DNA from: a virus
IMG/VR virus record: IMGVR_UViG_3300033149_000546
Location: 1-36,217 of that record
Length of the DNA: 36,217 nt
Reading direction: 5' to 3' (one strand)
Positions within the stretch are counted from its first letter, which is position 1. Each line of letters opens with the position of its first letter. This document shows, piece by piece, positions 25,489 to 33,672 of the stretch. A program made the translations under genes and the position numbers. The notes under the pieces were generated by a model. The model ran no database searches. It had not been told where the DNA came from and saw only the letters and a program-made list of their open reading frames with translations.

Positions 25489-25539
25489 TAATTAATATTA
25501 CGCCATATTGATGGACACGTCAACACGAAATATTAATTA
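25489..25539. promoter_or_regulatory. 11-bp perfect inverted repeat flanking the promoter
   Basis: TAATTAATATT (25489-25499) and AATATTAATTA (25529-25539) are exact inverted copies separated by 29 bases. One arm overlaps the -10 and the other lies just upstream of the -35 of the 65-aa gene's promoter. This looks like a paired operator, or an RNA hairpin downstream of the polymerase gene. Confidence 0.55.
25495..25523 (-). promoter_or_regulatory. Sigma70-type promoter for the small-gene unit
   Basis: On the minus strand, TTGACG (25523-25518), a 17-base spacer and TAATAT (25500-25495) face the 65-aa gene. It is nearly the same -35 and spacing as the minus promoter at 31085-31113. Confidence 0.7.
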
Positions 25540-25541
25540 TT

Positions 25542-27869
25542 TTATCGGCGTAACGGATCCACCAGTTTATGCGCTTCTGCGATGTAATAATCAAAATCAA
25601 TATTCGATCGATCAGCATCACGGATATCGTTACACGGTGCAATCAATCGTCCGACATTGAAGCCAGTGCGACGGATTATATATTTGGATCGGTTTTTAGT
25701 ATTAATACGTGCATCCCAAGGTAAACCATCCGAATCAAGTTCGATACCAGACGCGTGTGTCATCGCTGACAGTTCATTAATCACTTGGTTATATAAATGA
25801 TCCTGCAATTTAGTTGCACGCTTCCACGACCCTACACTGTGACCTTTAGCCGGTGGTGAAACCTTCGTTAACGAACCACCCTGAACACCGATATAATATC
25901 GCGTGATATTTTGCAATTGTCGTTCATTACCGCTGATATCAGATATGACCAATTTATCAGCGCGACCGACTTTCGTTCGTAACATGAAATCGAAAATATC
26001 ATCATGGTTGCGGATGAAATCGCTGACATCTTGACCGTGTAATAATGCCGCTTCAGCCGCTTTAGGTATCACGAGCGAACTGTGATTTTGATGCCATTCG
26101 AGTTTATATTCGTAAAACCCTTTACGTTTCACATCACCCGATTCATATTCAGCGATATAATTATTTACATTCAAAATAAACATACGGGAATAAACCGCAC
26201 TTTCTAATTCCAAACAAGTGAATTTTTCCCACCATTCACAAACCTGTTTCATTCGATCAACGTGAACCCGTGGACATTTAACTGTGATACCGTCGGTGTT
26301 CGCTTGAATCATTGTCAAGCCTGGTATATTAAGTAAATGTTCCGATAATAAACAAATCAACAATTGACCATTGATCGTGATTGACATGGTGTATTGCGAA
26401 TCAAAAAACGGGCTATGTTTGTTATTTGAATCACCGTATGCACCATTACGTGATAATTTAATCGCTTTATTTAATGGGGTGCCTTTTTTATGTTTTGCGC
26501 GTTCGTCTTTGAGCATCGCATCCACAACGCCGAATTGCGCTGATAAATGTTCAGGATATAAACCGTTAACAGCACCAAGGCTAGGATAATAACCGGCGAC
26601 ATCCCAATCAAAAATCACAAAATCATCATCGGAACATACTGTCGTTGATTCAATTGAACCATGTATTCCGCCAGTACCGAAATCAAATTGAAAACCATCG
26701 ACGATGCAATTCAAACCTGATTGTTTATCCCACCCGCTTAGGAATTTTAAATCATTTCGATTTGATACGATGTCGCGACATTTACTTAACAAAACACCCT
26801 TGTCGAGTTTTTTTGTACCGGGCATGTCGAACGGTGTCAATCCGTATACTTTGATTAATGACGTATCCATTATCATCGCCATTTCCAGCGAAACATCCAA
26901 ATATTCAAACACACCCTTTGTTTTGGTAATCGTGTGGCCTTGTAACCATGATTTGATTAATGCGAATTCCTTACGTTTAAAATCGATGTATGGGAATATG
27001 ATGTCACCGAGTCTGATTGATAATCGGATTGTTTGTCGTTTGATTTTTTTACCTGTTACAGGGTCTTTTGTATAGCATGACCCGGGTATATTTTTTTCTA
27101 ATTCATTTATGAATAATGCTGTGCCGATTTTTTTATCGCTATGATTCAGGAAATTTCGCCCGTGCTGTTTTCCTAAAAATTCACGGAATTCAACCATTTC
27201 AATTGATTCAATGGCGAATTTTTCAGTTTCGTCAACGTCGTGAATATTGTACGTGCATAATTTCGGCATTTGTTCACGTGTGAGTGGTATGCCTGGTGGA
27301 TATGGTAAATCTTCGATGTTTTGTGATCGCATATTGAATTCAAGCATTTTCAGCGATGTGCGACGTGCTTCGTTATCGAAGTGATGTATTTTGAATAAAT
27401 CGATCTGTTGAATATAAACGTCATTATCCCAAATCACATTGTCGAATCGACGTTCCCACGGTGTGTTGATAATGCTATCCGCTTTAGCAAAAATGTGGTC
27501 AACAGTGATGCCCGTGTGACAATTATCCATAATGTAATGAATGATCGGGTAATCAAACCCGATGTTATTAAAGCCAATCATTCGACAAAATGAATCACGA
27601 AGTGCATTCAAAAACATCATTAAATCAGGTAATTGATTGATGCGTTCTGATATCTCGAAAAACATTCGCACACCGCTGTTCATGTGTTTAAACGCAGCGG
27701 TGAAAATATTCGGGTAGGTTTCGAGATCATACACCCAATCGAGTGGGTTAAATGGTACTAACTGGCTGAATGCACCTGAAACGCCACAGTGTGGACATAT
27801 ATCGTCCGACGTGGGTTTGTAGAATTTACCACAGCCGTTGATTGGGTCACATTGGGTACGACCTCGCAT
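25542..27869 (-). CDS. Phage family B DNA polymerase with 3'-5' exonuclease
   Basis: A 775-aa replicative polymerase. An N-terminal zinc ribbon (Cys pairs in residues 7-35, CPHCG) precedes the exonuclease domain: Exo I YDLETYPN (about 48-55), Exo II GFNNIGFDYP (about 98-107), Exo III YNIHDVDE (Y-x3-D). Polymerase motif A is DWDVAGYYPS, motif B KLSRNGAYG, motif C QANTDGI (DTD seen as NTD). The C-terminus (708-722) carries GIELDSDGLPWDARI, a motif also present in the 296-aa gene of the same operon. ATG 27869 directly follows the stop of the 84-aa gene. Confidence 0.9.
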   Translation of the reverse strand: MRGRTQCDPINGCGKFYKPTSDDICPHCGVSGAFSQLVPFNPLDWVYDLETYPNIFTAAFKHMNSGVRMFFEISERINQLPDLMMFLNALRDSFCRMIGFNNIGFDYPIIHYIMDNCHTGITVDHIFAKADSIINTPWERRFDNVIWDNDVYIQQIDLFKIHHFDNEARRTSLKMLEFNMRSQNIEDLPYPPGIPLTREQMPKLCTYNIHDVDETEKFAIESIEMVEFREFLGKQHGRNFLNHSDKKIGTALFINELEKNIPGSCYTKDPVTGKKIKRQTIRLSIRLGDIIFPYIDFKRKEFALIKSWLQGHTITKTKGVFEYLDVSLEMAMIMDTSLIKVYGLTPFDMPGTKKLDKGVLLSKCRDIVSNRNDLKFLSGWDKQSGLNCIVDGFQFDFGTGGIHGSIESTTVCSDDDFVIFDWDVAGYYPSLGAVNGLYPEHLSAQFGVVDAMLKDERAKHKKGTPLNKAIKLSRNGAYGDSNNKHSPFFDSQYTMSITINGQLLICLLSEHLLNIPGLTMIQANTDGITVKCPRVHVDRMKQVCEWWEKFTCLELESAVYSRMFILNVNNYIAEYESGDVKRKGFYEYKLEWHQNHSSLVIPKAAEAALLHGQDVSDFIRNHDDIFDFMLRTKVGRADKLVISDISGNERQLQNITRYYIGVQGGSLTKVSPPAKGHSVGSWKRATKLQDHLYNQVINELSAMTHASGIELDSDGLPWDARINTKNRSKYIIRRTGFNVGRLIAPCNDIRDADRSNIDFDYYIAEAHKLVDPLRR

Positions 27870-28124
27870 TTATAAACCATCCTCGTTTATTACATCATTC
27901 GTCAATGCCTGATTTTCACCCCATATGAAACGGATGCATGCGAATGTGGTATTAACACGTTTACGAAACCCGATATTCGGAATATTGCAGATGTGTTTGA
28001 TATTACGTGCTGCGACAGGTGCGGCACTTTTCACACGTGCTTTAATCGGCACATCATTATGCGTTAGGATCAAATCACCACGGAAATCGACGTGTTGCCT
28101 ACCTTGTTTTTTGTAAAAATACAT
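27870..28124 (-). CDS. Unrecognised small replication-operon protein
   Basis: An 84-aa basic protein (RKRVNTTFACIRFIW, KQGRQHVDFRG), with no family recognised. It lies between the ssDNA-binding protein and the polymerase and shares a stop-start junction with the polymerase (TAA ATG). GAGGG precedes its ATG. A strong hairpin separates it from the upstream SSB gene. A replication-associated DNA-binding role is plausible from charge and context only. Confidence 0.7.
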   Translation of the reverse strand: MYFYKKQGRQHVDFRGDLILTHNDVPIKARVKSAAPVAARNIKHICNIPNIGFRKRVNTTFACIRFIWGENQALTNDVINEDGL

Positions 28125-28145
28125 ATTTAACCCTCGCTAGAAACA

Positions 28146-28165
28146 CGACCCGCCGAAACGGGTCG
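28146..28165 (-). terminator. GC-rich hairpin between SSB and 84-aa gene
   Basis: A perfect 7-bp stem CGACCCG/CGGGTCG (28146-28152 and 28159-28165, six-base loop) lies in the 52-base gap after the SSB stop. On the minus strand it is followed by TGTTTCT, a weak T-tract. It probably attenuates transcription, so that SSB would be made in excess over polymerase. Confidence 0.6.
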
Positions 28166-28176
28166 GTTCTGTTTGA

Positions 28177-29013
28177 TTATGGTGCCTTTGGCAATGCTGC
28201 GATTTGTTCCGGTGAATAACCCACAGTCGATAATTGTGCCGCTGTGAAATGACCACCGTTTGCACCCACATACTTTGGTTCTACGGGCGGTGGGGGTGGT
28301 GCGGCTGCGGTAGTACCCGGACCATTGACGAAATCAGTCGCGGGTGCGATCGGTACTTGTGGTGTTTGCGCTGGCTGATGCTGCGCGGTCGCGGGTTGCC
28401 CTTGTGGTTGACCACCACCACCAAATACATCGGCTGCATTGGGACCACTTTCAGAAACAATCAATTGACCTGCACGAGATAATTCGAACATTTTCGGATT
28501 GACATAAACACCAGGTGATTGACTTGGGTTGTTACCTTTCACATTTATAAATACGCGAGCATAGTCACCGACTTTGATTTCCGCTTTGTCTTGAATCTGG
28601 TCAAGCATCGGATCATATTTACCAACGTGAAAACATTGCAAACCAAATCGTGTTGTGCAATGAACCACCCAATGACCCGACCAACCTTCACGATCCATCG
28701 GTTTTTTACCGACCTTATTCGGCACAGGGCTGTCACCATCCGTGATTTTCCATGCAAACGTATTCGCGGCGTGTTCGCCGTTCGGCCAATCTGCCATTGC
28801 AACCCCTACGATTTGTTGACCCCACCCCGTGGTTTTCCAATCAGTCGAACCATTTTTCGGAATCGCAATTGCGACATAAACATCAGTCGTGGGTGAACCG
28901 TCGTCATTAAAAACTTGTGTTTCGACCGGTTCGCCGCGTTGTTTTTTCTTAACGGACCTGCGAATCATTGGGTGGCCACACACTAGGCGACCTTCTATTA
29001 ATAAATCTGTCAT
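28177..29013 (-). CDS. ssDNA-binding protein, Enc34 type (DUF2815)
   Basis: A 278-aa protein. The first 190 residues match the DUF2815 (phage Enc34 ssDNA-binding) pattern: LIEGRLVCGHP, VYVAIAIPKNG, FAWKITDGDSP, and DYARVFINVKGNNPSQSPGVYVN just before the C-terminal part. The last 90 residues are Pro/Gln/Ala-rich and disordered, ending in TVGYSPEQIAALPKAP. It coats ssDNA during replication and recombination. Its start is ATGA-coupled to the nuclease gene upstream, which supports joint function. Confidence 0.8.
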   Translation of the reverse strand: MTDLLIEGRLVCGHPMIRRSVKKKQRGEPVETQVFNDDGSPTTDVYVAIAIPKNGSTDWKTTGWGQQIVGVAMADWPNGEHAANTFAWKITDGDSPVPNKVGKKPMDREGWSGHWVVHCTTRFGLQCFHVGKYDPMLDQIQDKAEIKVGDYARVFINVKGNNPSQSPGVYVNPKMFELSRAGQLIVSESGPNAADVFGGGGQPQGQPATAQHQPAQTPQVPIAPATDFVNGPGTTAAAPPPPPVEPKYVGANGGHFTAAQLSTVGYSPEQIAALPKAP

Positions 29014-30176
29014 TTTGAAAATACCTCTCTTGCTCTGTTTCCATTATCCGGAACTATTTTTAGTCCGGTTCTAGGTTTAGTACTGTACGCCGTAATGACG
29101 GCTTCGTCAATACCTAATTTACCCGCTTGAATCGGTGTGATTGCAGATTCGGGTTTGCGTAGATCAATTTGCATCATGTCCCCCATTACAATCACTTCTT
29201 CAACGGGTTTATTCCATTTCGGATGACCGACACCATCTTCACCCATCCAACCGGGTACGTTGAGACCTTTACGAATTAACCCTTTGACCTGTTCATCGAA
29301 TCCAGATTCCAACGATTCAAGGTGTTTTCTTGCACGTTTAACGATAGATAATTGCACACCTAACCCCTGTGGTGATAATTCCACGGGTGTCGGTTTACTT
29401 GTCATTTCATATAATCGCATGCCTAACCTTAGCGACGGTTCACAAGCGTGTCGGCCTGGACAATGTTTGCAATGACTACCTGTGTGGAATTCAGCATCGG
29501 CACCAAGTGCAATATGTGCGTTGGTATGTAAAATATTGAAATACGCACGCAAATCAGCAGCAGAAACCACCCACTCACGAATAACACCGTCACGATGAAA
29601 TGCACGCGGTTGAATAATCCGAAATCGAACAGTGATGTAAGGATCTTTACCACCATGAATACCCAACTGATCAAGAATACCCGACACGTAATTAATTAAT
29701 TGCCAGTTTTCGAATGCTTCTACAACTTCGAACCCGAATTTATAATCCCATATGAATAATTCACCTTTGGATTTATCGTATAACCAACAATCAGGTGTAC
29801 CGTGTGACATTTCGTGTATTGACGGTGCCGTGATACGTTGCTCAACGTTCAAATGTTTACCACCGAAAACCGCACGATCTCGCATCACTTCCGCCACATC
29901 ATCAGCGTAAATCACTGCACCGTCGAACATTTCTTCAGTGAAAACAGTCCCGTTTGCATCCGGTTTACCATCGAATTGTTTCCAATATCGACCATTTACA
30001 GCACGTGCAGATTGATCGATAAGTATCGCACCGATTTCGTGCGATGCTTCACCCTCCAATGCTTCGATTGATGATTCGGTTTCGGGGTACATTTGATTCA
30101 TTAACACCCAACCGGTGCAACCGTCCGGTTTTCCCCAAATCCCCGCCGATGACGGTGGAATAATTGAATGTGTCAT
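29010..30176 (-). CDS. DUF2800 family nuclease (RecB/Cas4-like)
   Basis: A 388-aa protein. The family is a PD-(D/E)XK nuclease in phage recombination modules. Visible elements: GEASHEIGAILID (early helix), HGTPDCWLYDKSKGELFIWDYKFG (the D...D-x-K core, GTPD and WDYKFG), and QLINYVSGILDQLG (Q-x2-Y). A Cys group, HCKHCPGRHAC, follows, similar to the Cas4-type iron-sulphur ligands. It probably processes DNA ends next to SSB and polymerase. Its start overlaps the previous gene by four bases. Confidence 0.83.
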   Translation of the reverse strand: MTHSIIPPSSAGIWGKPDGCTGWVLMNQMYPETESSIEALEGEASHEIGAILIDQSARAVNGRYWKQFDGKPDANGTVFTEEMFDGAVIYADDVAEVMRDRAVFGGKHLNVEQRITAPSIHEMSHGTPDCWLYDKSKGELFIWDYKFGFEVVEAFENWQLINYVSGILDQLGIHGGKDPYITVRFRIIQPRAFHRDGVIREWVVSAADLRAYFNILHTNAHIALGADAEFHTGSHCKHCPGRHACEPSLRLGMRLYEMTSKPTPVELSPQGLGVQLSIVKRARKHLESLESGFDEQVKGLIRKGLNVPGWMGEDGVGHPKWNKPVEEVIVMGDMMQIDLRKPESAITPIQAGKLGIDEAVITAYSTKPRTGLKIVPDNGNRAREVFSK

Positions 30177-31063
30177 GCCGTGATTCCAAGTTCTACAGCC
30201 ACGGCGGGTACGAGATCAGGACGTGCGGCAAGTAATGGTAATGCTGTGATACCTGATTTATTACATGCGGCTGTTACTGCTTCATTAGTGATTCCACCCG
30301 CTGTGATCCGACCCATTAATATGGGGAATGTTATGTCGGTTGCCGGTGGTGCTGGCTGTTCAGCAACGGGTGCGGTTGATGGTTTCGCTGGTGTCACCGT
30401 AATTATGGTTGGTTCAGCATCCACATTGGTATTTGTGACATTGGTTGTAGTTGTCCCAATTTCATTTAAATCATTTATAACTTCGGTAATCGGGTTCGCA
30501 GAACTTGCAGCCATTGTGACACGAAGTTCAGTTTCGACTTTATCGATCAATGCAGGGTCGATGCCTCGAATGCATTTCCATGCCTGTGTTTTCTGCAATT
30601 TCAAACGTGCTTTACCATGAATACGGTGATCCCATGGCAAACCGTTTGAATCGAGTTCAACCCCATTCGTAGCCGCAACCGTAGCAATCTGGGCAGAGAC
30701 TTCCGAGGTGGTTTGGGTCTGCGTGACCTGTTCCGTTGCAGAACCAACAGGTGCCGCGGGTGACTTTGGGTCAGCTTCACCACCGAACACTGTGGATGCA
30801 CTTTGTTCGATTTCTTCGACTAGATCCGGTTTAGTACCGCCTTGACTAACTGGGATAGTCGCCCCAATATGACTATTATTTGTAACATCGCAATTTTCCT
30901 TGACCATTTCTTCAGCTTCTTCAAGTGTGACCATTCCAGATGTATCACCATCTTTTTGCAAATCAATTGCCATCCCATGCAACATATCAGACACACGAGT
31001 CAGCGCGTTATATTCCATCGGTACTGTAAAACTAATTGTATCTTTCACTTTGTTAATCTCCAT
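30173..31063 (-). CDS. Unrecognised early protein with ELDxxGLPWDxRI motif
   Basis: A 296-aa first gene of the replication operon. The N-terminal 60 residues are helical and acidic (MVTLEEAEEMVKENCD). The centre holds GVELDSNGLPWDHRI, followed by KARLKLQKTQAWKCIRGIDP and LIDKVETEL, a motif I recognise in many phage proteins. The rest is Ala/Thr/Pro-rich. It may be a recombination or replication accessory; no enzyme is apparent. ATG 31063 lacks a clear Shine-Dalgarno sequence and has a very short leader from the promoter at 31085-31113. Confidence 0.75.
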   Translation of the reverse strand: MEINKVKDTISFTVPMEYNALTRVSDMLHGMAIDLQKDGDTSGMVTLEEAEEMVKENCDVTNNSHIGATIPVSQGGTKPDLVEEIEQSASTVFGGEADPKSPAAPVGSATEQVTQTQTTSEVSAQIATVAATNGVELDSNGLPWDHRIHGKARLKLQKTQAWKCIRGIDPALIDKVETELRVTMAASSANPITEVINDLNEIGTTTTNVTNTNVDAEPTIITVTPAKPSTAPVAEQPAPPATDITFPILMGRITAGGITNEAVTAACNKSGITALPLLAARPDLVPAVAVELGITA

Positions 31064-31073
31064 TTTTTTGTAG

Positions 31074-31101
31074 TTGACAAATAGATAATATAGCGTATTC
31101 T
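31074..31101 (+). promoter_or_regulatory. Plus-strand promoter of the helicase unit
   Basis: TTGACA (31074-31079), 16-base spacer, TATTCT (31096-31101). It drives the small membrane genes, helicase and, by read-through, the cassette region. Its -10 lies in the spacer of the opposing promoter and vice versa. Confidence 0.72.
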
Positions 31102-31113
31102 TTATTTCGTCAA
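31085..31113 (-). promoter_or_regulatory. Minus-strand promoter of the replication operon
   Basis: TTGACG (31113-31108), a 17-base spacer, TATTAT (31090-31085). Expected start of transcription is near 31078, leaving only about 15 untranslated bases before ATG 31063. Confidence 0.75.
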
Positions 31114-31129
31114 TAAGGAATAATTAAAA

Positions 31130-31315
31130 ATGATTAAATTAATACCTATAGCGTCAAGTATATTAATTGGGATGACCATGTTGTTAATACTTGGTGAAAT
31201 TGGATTCTTTGAAAATGTATCAGATACGGTTGCTATTATCACAGGTGCGGTTTCAGCAAGTATTGGTTTGATTATTGGGTTTTATGTCGAATATTGGGTT
31301 AGTGAAAAATCATGA
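31130..31315 (+). CDS. Small two-segment membrane protein
   Basis: A 61-aa protein of two hydrophobic segments (about 4-24 and 33-54: SILIGMTMLLILGEIGF, ITGAVSASIGLIIGFYVEYW). AAGGAA at 31115-31120 precedes ATG 31130. It is the first gene after the divergent promoter, so an early inner-membrane protein; superinfection exclusion or host-membrane roles are possible but unproven. Its TGA overlaps the next start (ATGA). Confidence 0.7.
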   Translation: MIKLIPIASSILIGMTMLLILGEIGFFENVSDTVAIITGAVSASIGLIIGFYVEYWVSEKS

Positions 31316-31413
31316 ACTGGTCAGGCGATGGACTTGACGCATGTGATTGGCTCATAATATTGGCGGTGTTCGCACCTTCGTTGTTATCATTTATATTTAT
31401 ATGGACTTTGTGA
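31312..31413 (+). CDS. Very small membrane protein (33 aa)
   Basis: A 33-codon gene coupled to the previous one by ATGA: polar start (MNWSGDGLDACDW) then one hydrophobic helix (LIILAVFAPSLLSFIFIW). It ends seven bases before the helicase start. Too short for family recognition; coding is supported by coupling and the clean amphipathic layout. Confidence 0.55.
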   Translation: MNWSGDGLDACDWLIILAVFAPSLLSFIFIWTL

Positions 31414-31420
31414 GACAGCA

Positions 31421-33178
31421 ATGCAGATGATCCAACGACCATTAGCAGTCGCAATACAGCGAATATTATTACGTCCTTATCAATCAAAGGGTGTACAGGA
31501 AATATACACCGCGTGGAATGCCGGCAATGACAATGTACTTGCTGTATTCCCCACCGGTTCAGGTAAAACCGTTTTATTTTCTGACATCATTCACGACCAC
31601 AAGGGTGCGAGTTGTGCAATTGCACATCGACAAGAATTAGTCAGCCAAATATCACTTGCGTTGGCACGTGACAAAGTTCGACACCGTATCATCGGACCAA
31701 AATCGGTAATCAAATTGTGTGTGAATCTGCACATGCGCGAAGTAGGTGTATCATATTACGACCCATCATCACAGTGTGCGGTTGCGGGTGTCGATACGCT
31801 GGTTAAACGGGGTAAAGAATTAAAAAATTGGTTAAATTCAGTCACGTTATGGGTGCAGGATGAAGCACACCACGTACTGAAAGCCAATAAATGGGGAACA
31901 GCAGCGGCAATGTTTCCCAATGCTAAAGGCCTTGGTGTAACCGCCACACCATTGCGTGCTGACGGTAAGGGTCTCGGTCGACATGTCGATGGGTTATTCG
32001 ACATCATGGTCGTTGGTCCAGGTATGCGCGATTTGATTAACGCCGGATATCTCACAGATTATCGAATATTTGCGCCACCATCTGATTTAGATTTATCAAC
32101 TGTTCCAGTTAGTCAAACGACGGGTGATTTCAATCCGAATAAATTAAAAACCGCCGTTCGTAAATCCCATATCATGGGTGATGTTGTCACGCATTATTTA
32201 CGGATTGCACCCGGTAAACTTGGTGTGACATTTGCGACTGATGTGGAAACCGCGACCGATATCGCTGCAGAATTTAACCGGCGTGGTGTACCGGCTGCAG
32301 TTGTTAGCGCGAAAACACCTGATTCAGAACGTATTGCCATATTACGACGTTTTAAAAATCGTGAATTATTGCAATTAGTCAATGTGGACTTATTCGGGGA
32401 AGGTTTCGACTTGCCAGCGATCGAAGTGGTCAGCATGGCACGCCCCACCCAATCATACGCATTATTTGTTCAGCAATTCGGGCGTGCATTACGATTGATG
32501 ATCGATCCGTCATTATATCCGTATTGGGACCAATTTACAGATGGTCAACGTCGTGACCACATTGCAGCCAGTTCGAAACCGCACGCAATTATCATTGATC
32601 ATGTTGGTAATGTTGATCGTCATAATTTGCCCGATGCGCCTCGTGTATGGACATTAGACCGACGTGAAAAGCGTGCGAAATCAGATGTATCGGATGTGAT
32701 ACCAACGAAAGCATGTCCGAAATGTACAGGGGTTTATGAACGAATATATGCATTTTGCCCATATTGTGGGTTCAAACCTGTGGTATTACCGCGTTCGGGA
32801 CCAAATCAGGTCGATGGTGATTTAATTGAATTGGATGTTGATGTACTCGCAGCAATGCGCGGCGAAATTGAAAAAGTCGATATGAGTCAGGACGATTTCA
32901 GGCAAGACATGGTTTCAAGGTATGTACCTGAAATCGGTCAGCGTGCAGGCATGAAACGACATCTTGAACGCCAGGAAGCACAAACGGCATTACGTGCGTC
33001 AATTGCATGGTGGGCGGGATATCAGCGCGCACAGGGTAATGCAGACAGTGAGAGTTATCGACGATTTTATTTTAAATTTGGAATGGATGTATTGACAGCG
33101 CAAACATTGAAAACCACGGATGCGCTGAAATTGGCTGATAATGTAAATAGGGAGTTATCAAAATATGGGTATTATTGA
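31421..33178 (+). CDS. Superfamily II DEAH-box helicase
   Basis: A 585-aa protein. Motif Q/I region LRPYQSKGVQEIY, Walker A FPTGSGKT (43-50), DEAH in VQDEAHHV (147-150), motif III TATPLRADG (174-182), and motif VI-like FVQQFGRALR in the second RecA domain. A C-terminal CPKC...CPYCG zinc ribbon follows (two CxxC pairs near 430-450). It resembles SSL2/RadD-like phage helicases and probably opens DNA in replication or recombination. The last 14 bases overlap the 71-aa gene. Shine-Dalgarno before ATG 31421 is weak. Confidence 0.92.
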   Translation: MQMIQRPLAVAIQRILLRPYQSKGVQEIYTAWNAGNDNVLAVFPTGSGKTVLFSDIIHDHKGASCAIAHRQELVSQISLALARDKVRHRIIGPKSVIKLCVNLHMREVGVSYYDPSSQCAVAGVDTLVKRGKELKNWLNSVTLWVQDEAHHVLKANKWGTAAAMFPNAKGLGVTATPLRADGKGLGRHVDGLFDIMVVGPGMRDLINAGYLTDYRIFAPPSDLDLSTVPVSQTTGDFNPNKLKTAVRKSHIMGDVVTHYLRIAPGKLGVTFATDVETATDIAAEFNRRGVPAAVVSAKTPDSERIAILRRFKNRELLQLVNVDLFGEGFDLPAIEVVSMARPTQSYALFVQQFGRALRLMIDPSLYPYWDQFTDGQRRDHIAASSKPHAIIIDHVGNVDRHNLPDAPRVWTLDRREKRAKSDVSDVIPTKACPKCTGVYERIYAFCPYCGFKPVVLPRSGPNQVDGDLIELDVDVLAAMRGEIEKVDMSQDDFRQDMVSRYVPEIGQRAGMKRHLERQEAQTALRASIAWWAGYQRAQGNADSESYRRFYFKFGMDVLTAQTLKTTDALKLADNVNRELSKYGYY

Positions 33179-33380
33179 TGCACAACGATTAGGTGATACG
33201 ATGCTTGATCTACAGATGAAATTGCAAAGGATGTTATCAAAACGATATTGCATCCGCGAAACATATCGTAATCGGTCATTGACTATGGGTGACAAATGGT
33301 ACACGGCACACGAATGGATGTTTTACTATGATGATGGGTCAACAGAAATGGTGACGCGTAGGGAATTCACAAATGTATAA
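33165..33380 (+). CDS. Small unrecognised protein at the phage/cassette junction
   Basis: A 71-aa basic protein (MLDLQMKLQRMLSKRYCIRE, then WYTAHEWMFYYDDGSTEMV); no family recognised. It overlaps the helicase stop by 14 bases, which is phage-operon behaviour. Yet its TAA lies inside the R'' core GTATAAC of the first attC site, exactly as in the cassette genes downstream. Only 10 bases before its ATG is GTTATCA (33154-33160), close to but not the exact complement (GTTATAC) expected of a cassette start. It is either the last phage gene or an old first cassette fused to the phage. Confidence 0.7.
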   Translation: MGIIDAQRLGDTMLDLQMKLQRMLSKRYCIRETYRNRSLTMGDKWYTAHEWMFYYDDGSTEMVTRREFTNV

Positions 33381-33433
33381 CCTTTAACGTAAGCGGCACG
33401 CTTTTCGTGTCCGACTTTACGTGAATGTTATAT
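33375..33433 (+). repeat. attC site 1 (59 bp)
   Basis: R'' GTATAAC (33375-33381) and R' GTTATAT (33427-33433). Inner arms ACGTAAG and CTTTACGT pair with one unpaired base, and CGGCACG pairs with CGTGTCCG with one more unpaired base. Such extrahelical bases are what the integron integrase reads in folded attC. The length is that of a classic 59-base element. Confidence 0.88.
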
Positions 33434-33478
33434 TTGCCGTCTTTTATCAAGATATTTGATATTAATTGATAAAAAGCC

Positions 33479-33506
33479 TTGTTTATATCAAAATGTTTGT
33501 TACAAT
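33479..33506 (+). promoter_or_regulatory. Promoter inside cassette C1
   Basis: TTGTTT (33479-33484), 16-base spacer, TACAAT (33501-33506), 36 bases before ATG 33543, which has GGAG eight bases upstream. The cassette can thus express its genes without an integron promoter. The AT-rich stretch before it adds weight. Confidence 0.6.
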
Positions 33507-33542
33507 AAGTACATAGACATTAACAAAGACGGAGAAAACATT

Positions 33543-33671
33543 ATGACTAACACAGAAATAGAATTAGCGAAATTGGTTCAAATGATATCTGACAAAACAG
33601 GACTTTCATATGATGAAGCTATGGAGCAAGCAATGACTTTCATGCGGGATATGGTAGATACAAGGGCATAA
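33543..33671 (+). CDS. Small cassette protein (42 aa), unknown
   Basis: 42 aa from ATG 33543 (GGAG upstream); a longer in-frame TTG start at 33456 would read through the promoter and is rejected. The sequence is acidic and helical (LVQMISDKTGLSYDEAMEQA), reminiscent of small helix-turn adaptor-like proteins. It is followed after one base by the HTH gene, so the two form a pair. No family is recognised; a toxin-antitoxin or regulatory pair is only a guess. Confidence 0.65.
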   Translation: MTNTEIELAKLVQMISDKTGLSYDEAMEQAMTFMRDMVDTRA

Positions 33672-33672
33672 A

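Noticed and set aside
33456-33542. Longer start for the 42-aa cassette protein
   Set aside because: The added residues are encoded by the AT-rich promoter region; ATG 33543 has GGAG at correct spacing.
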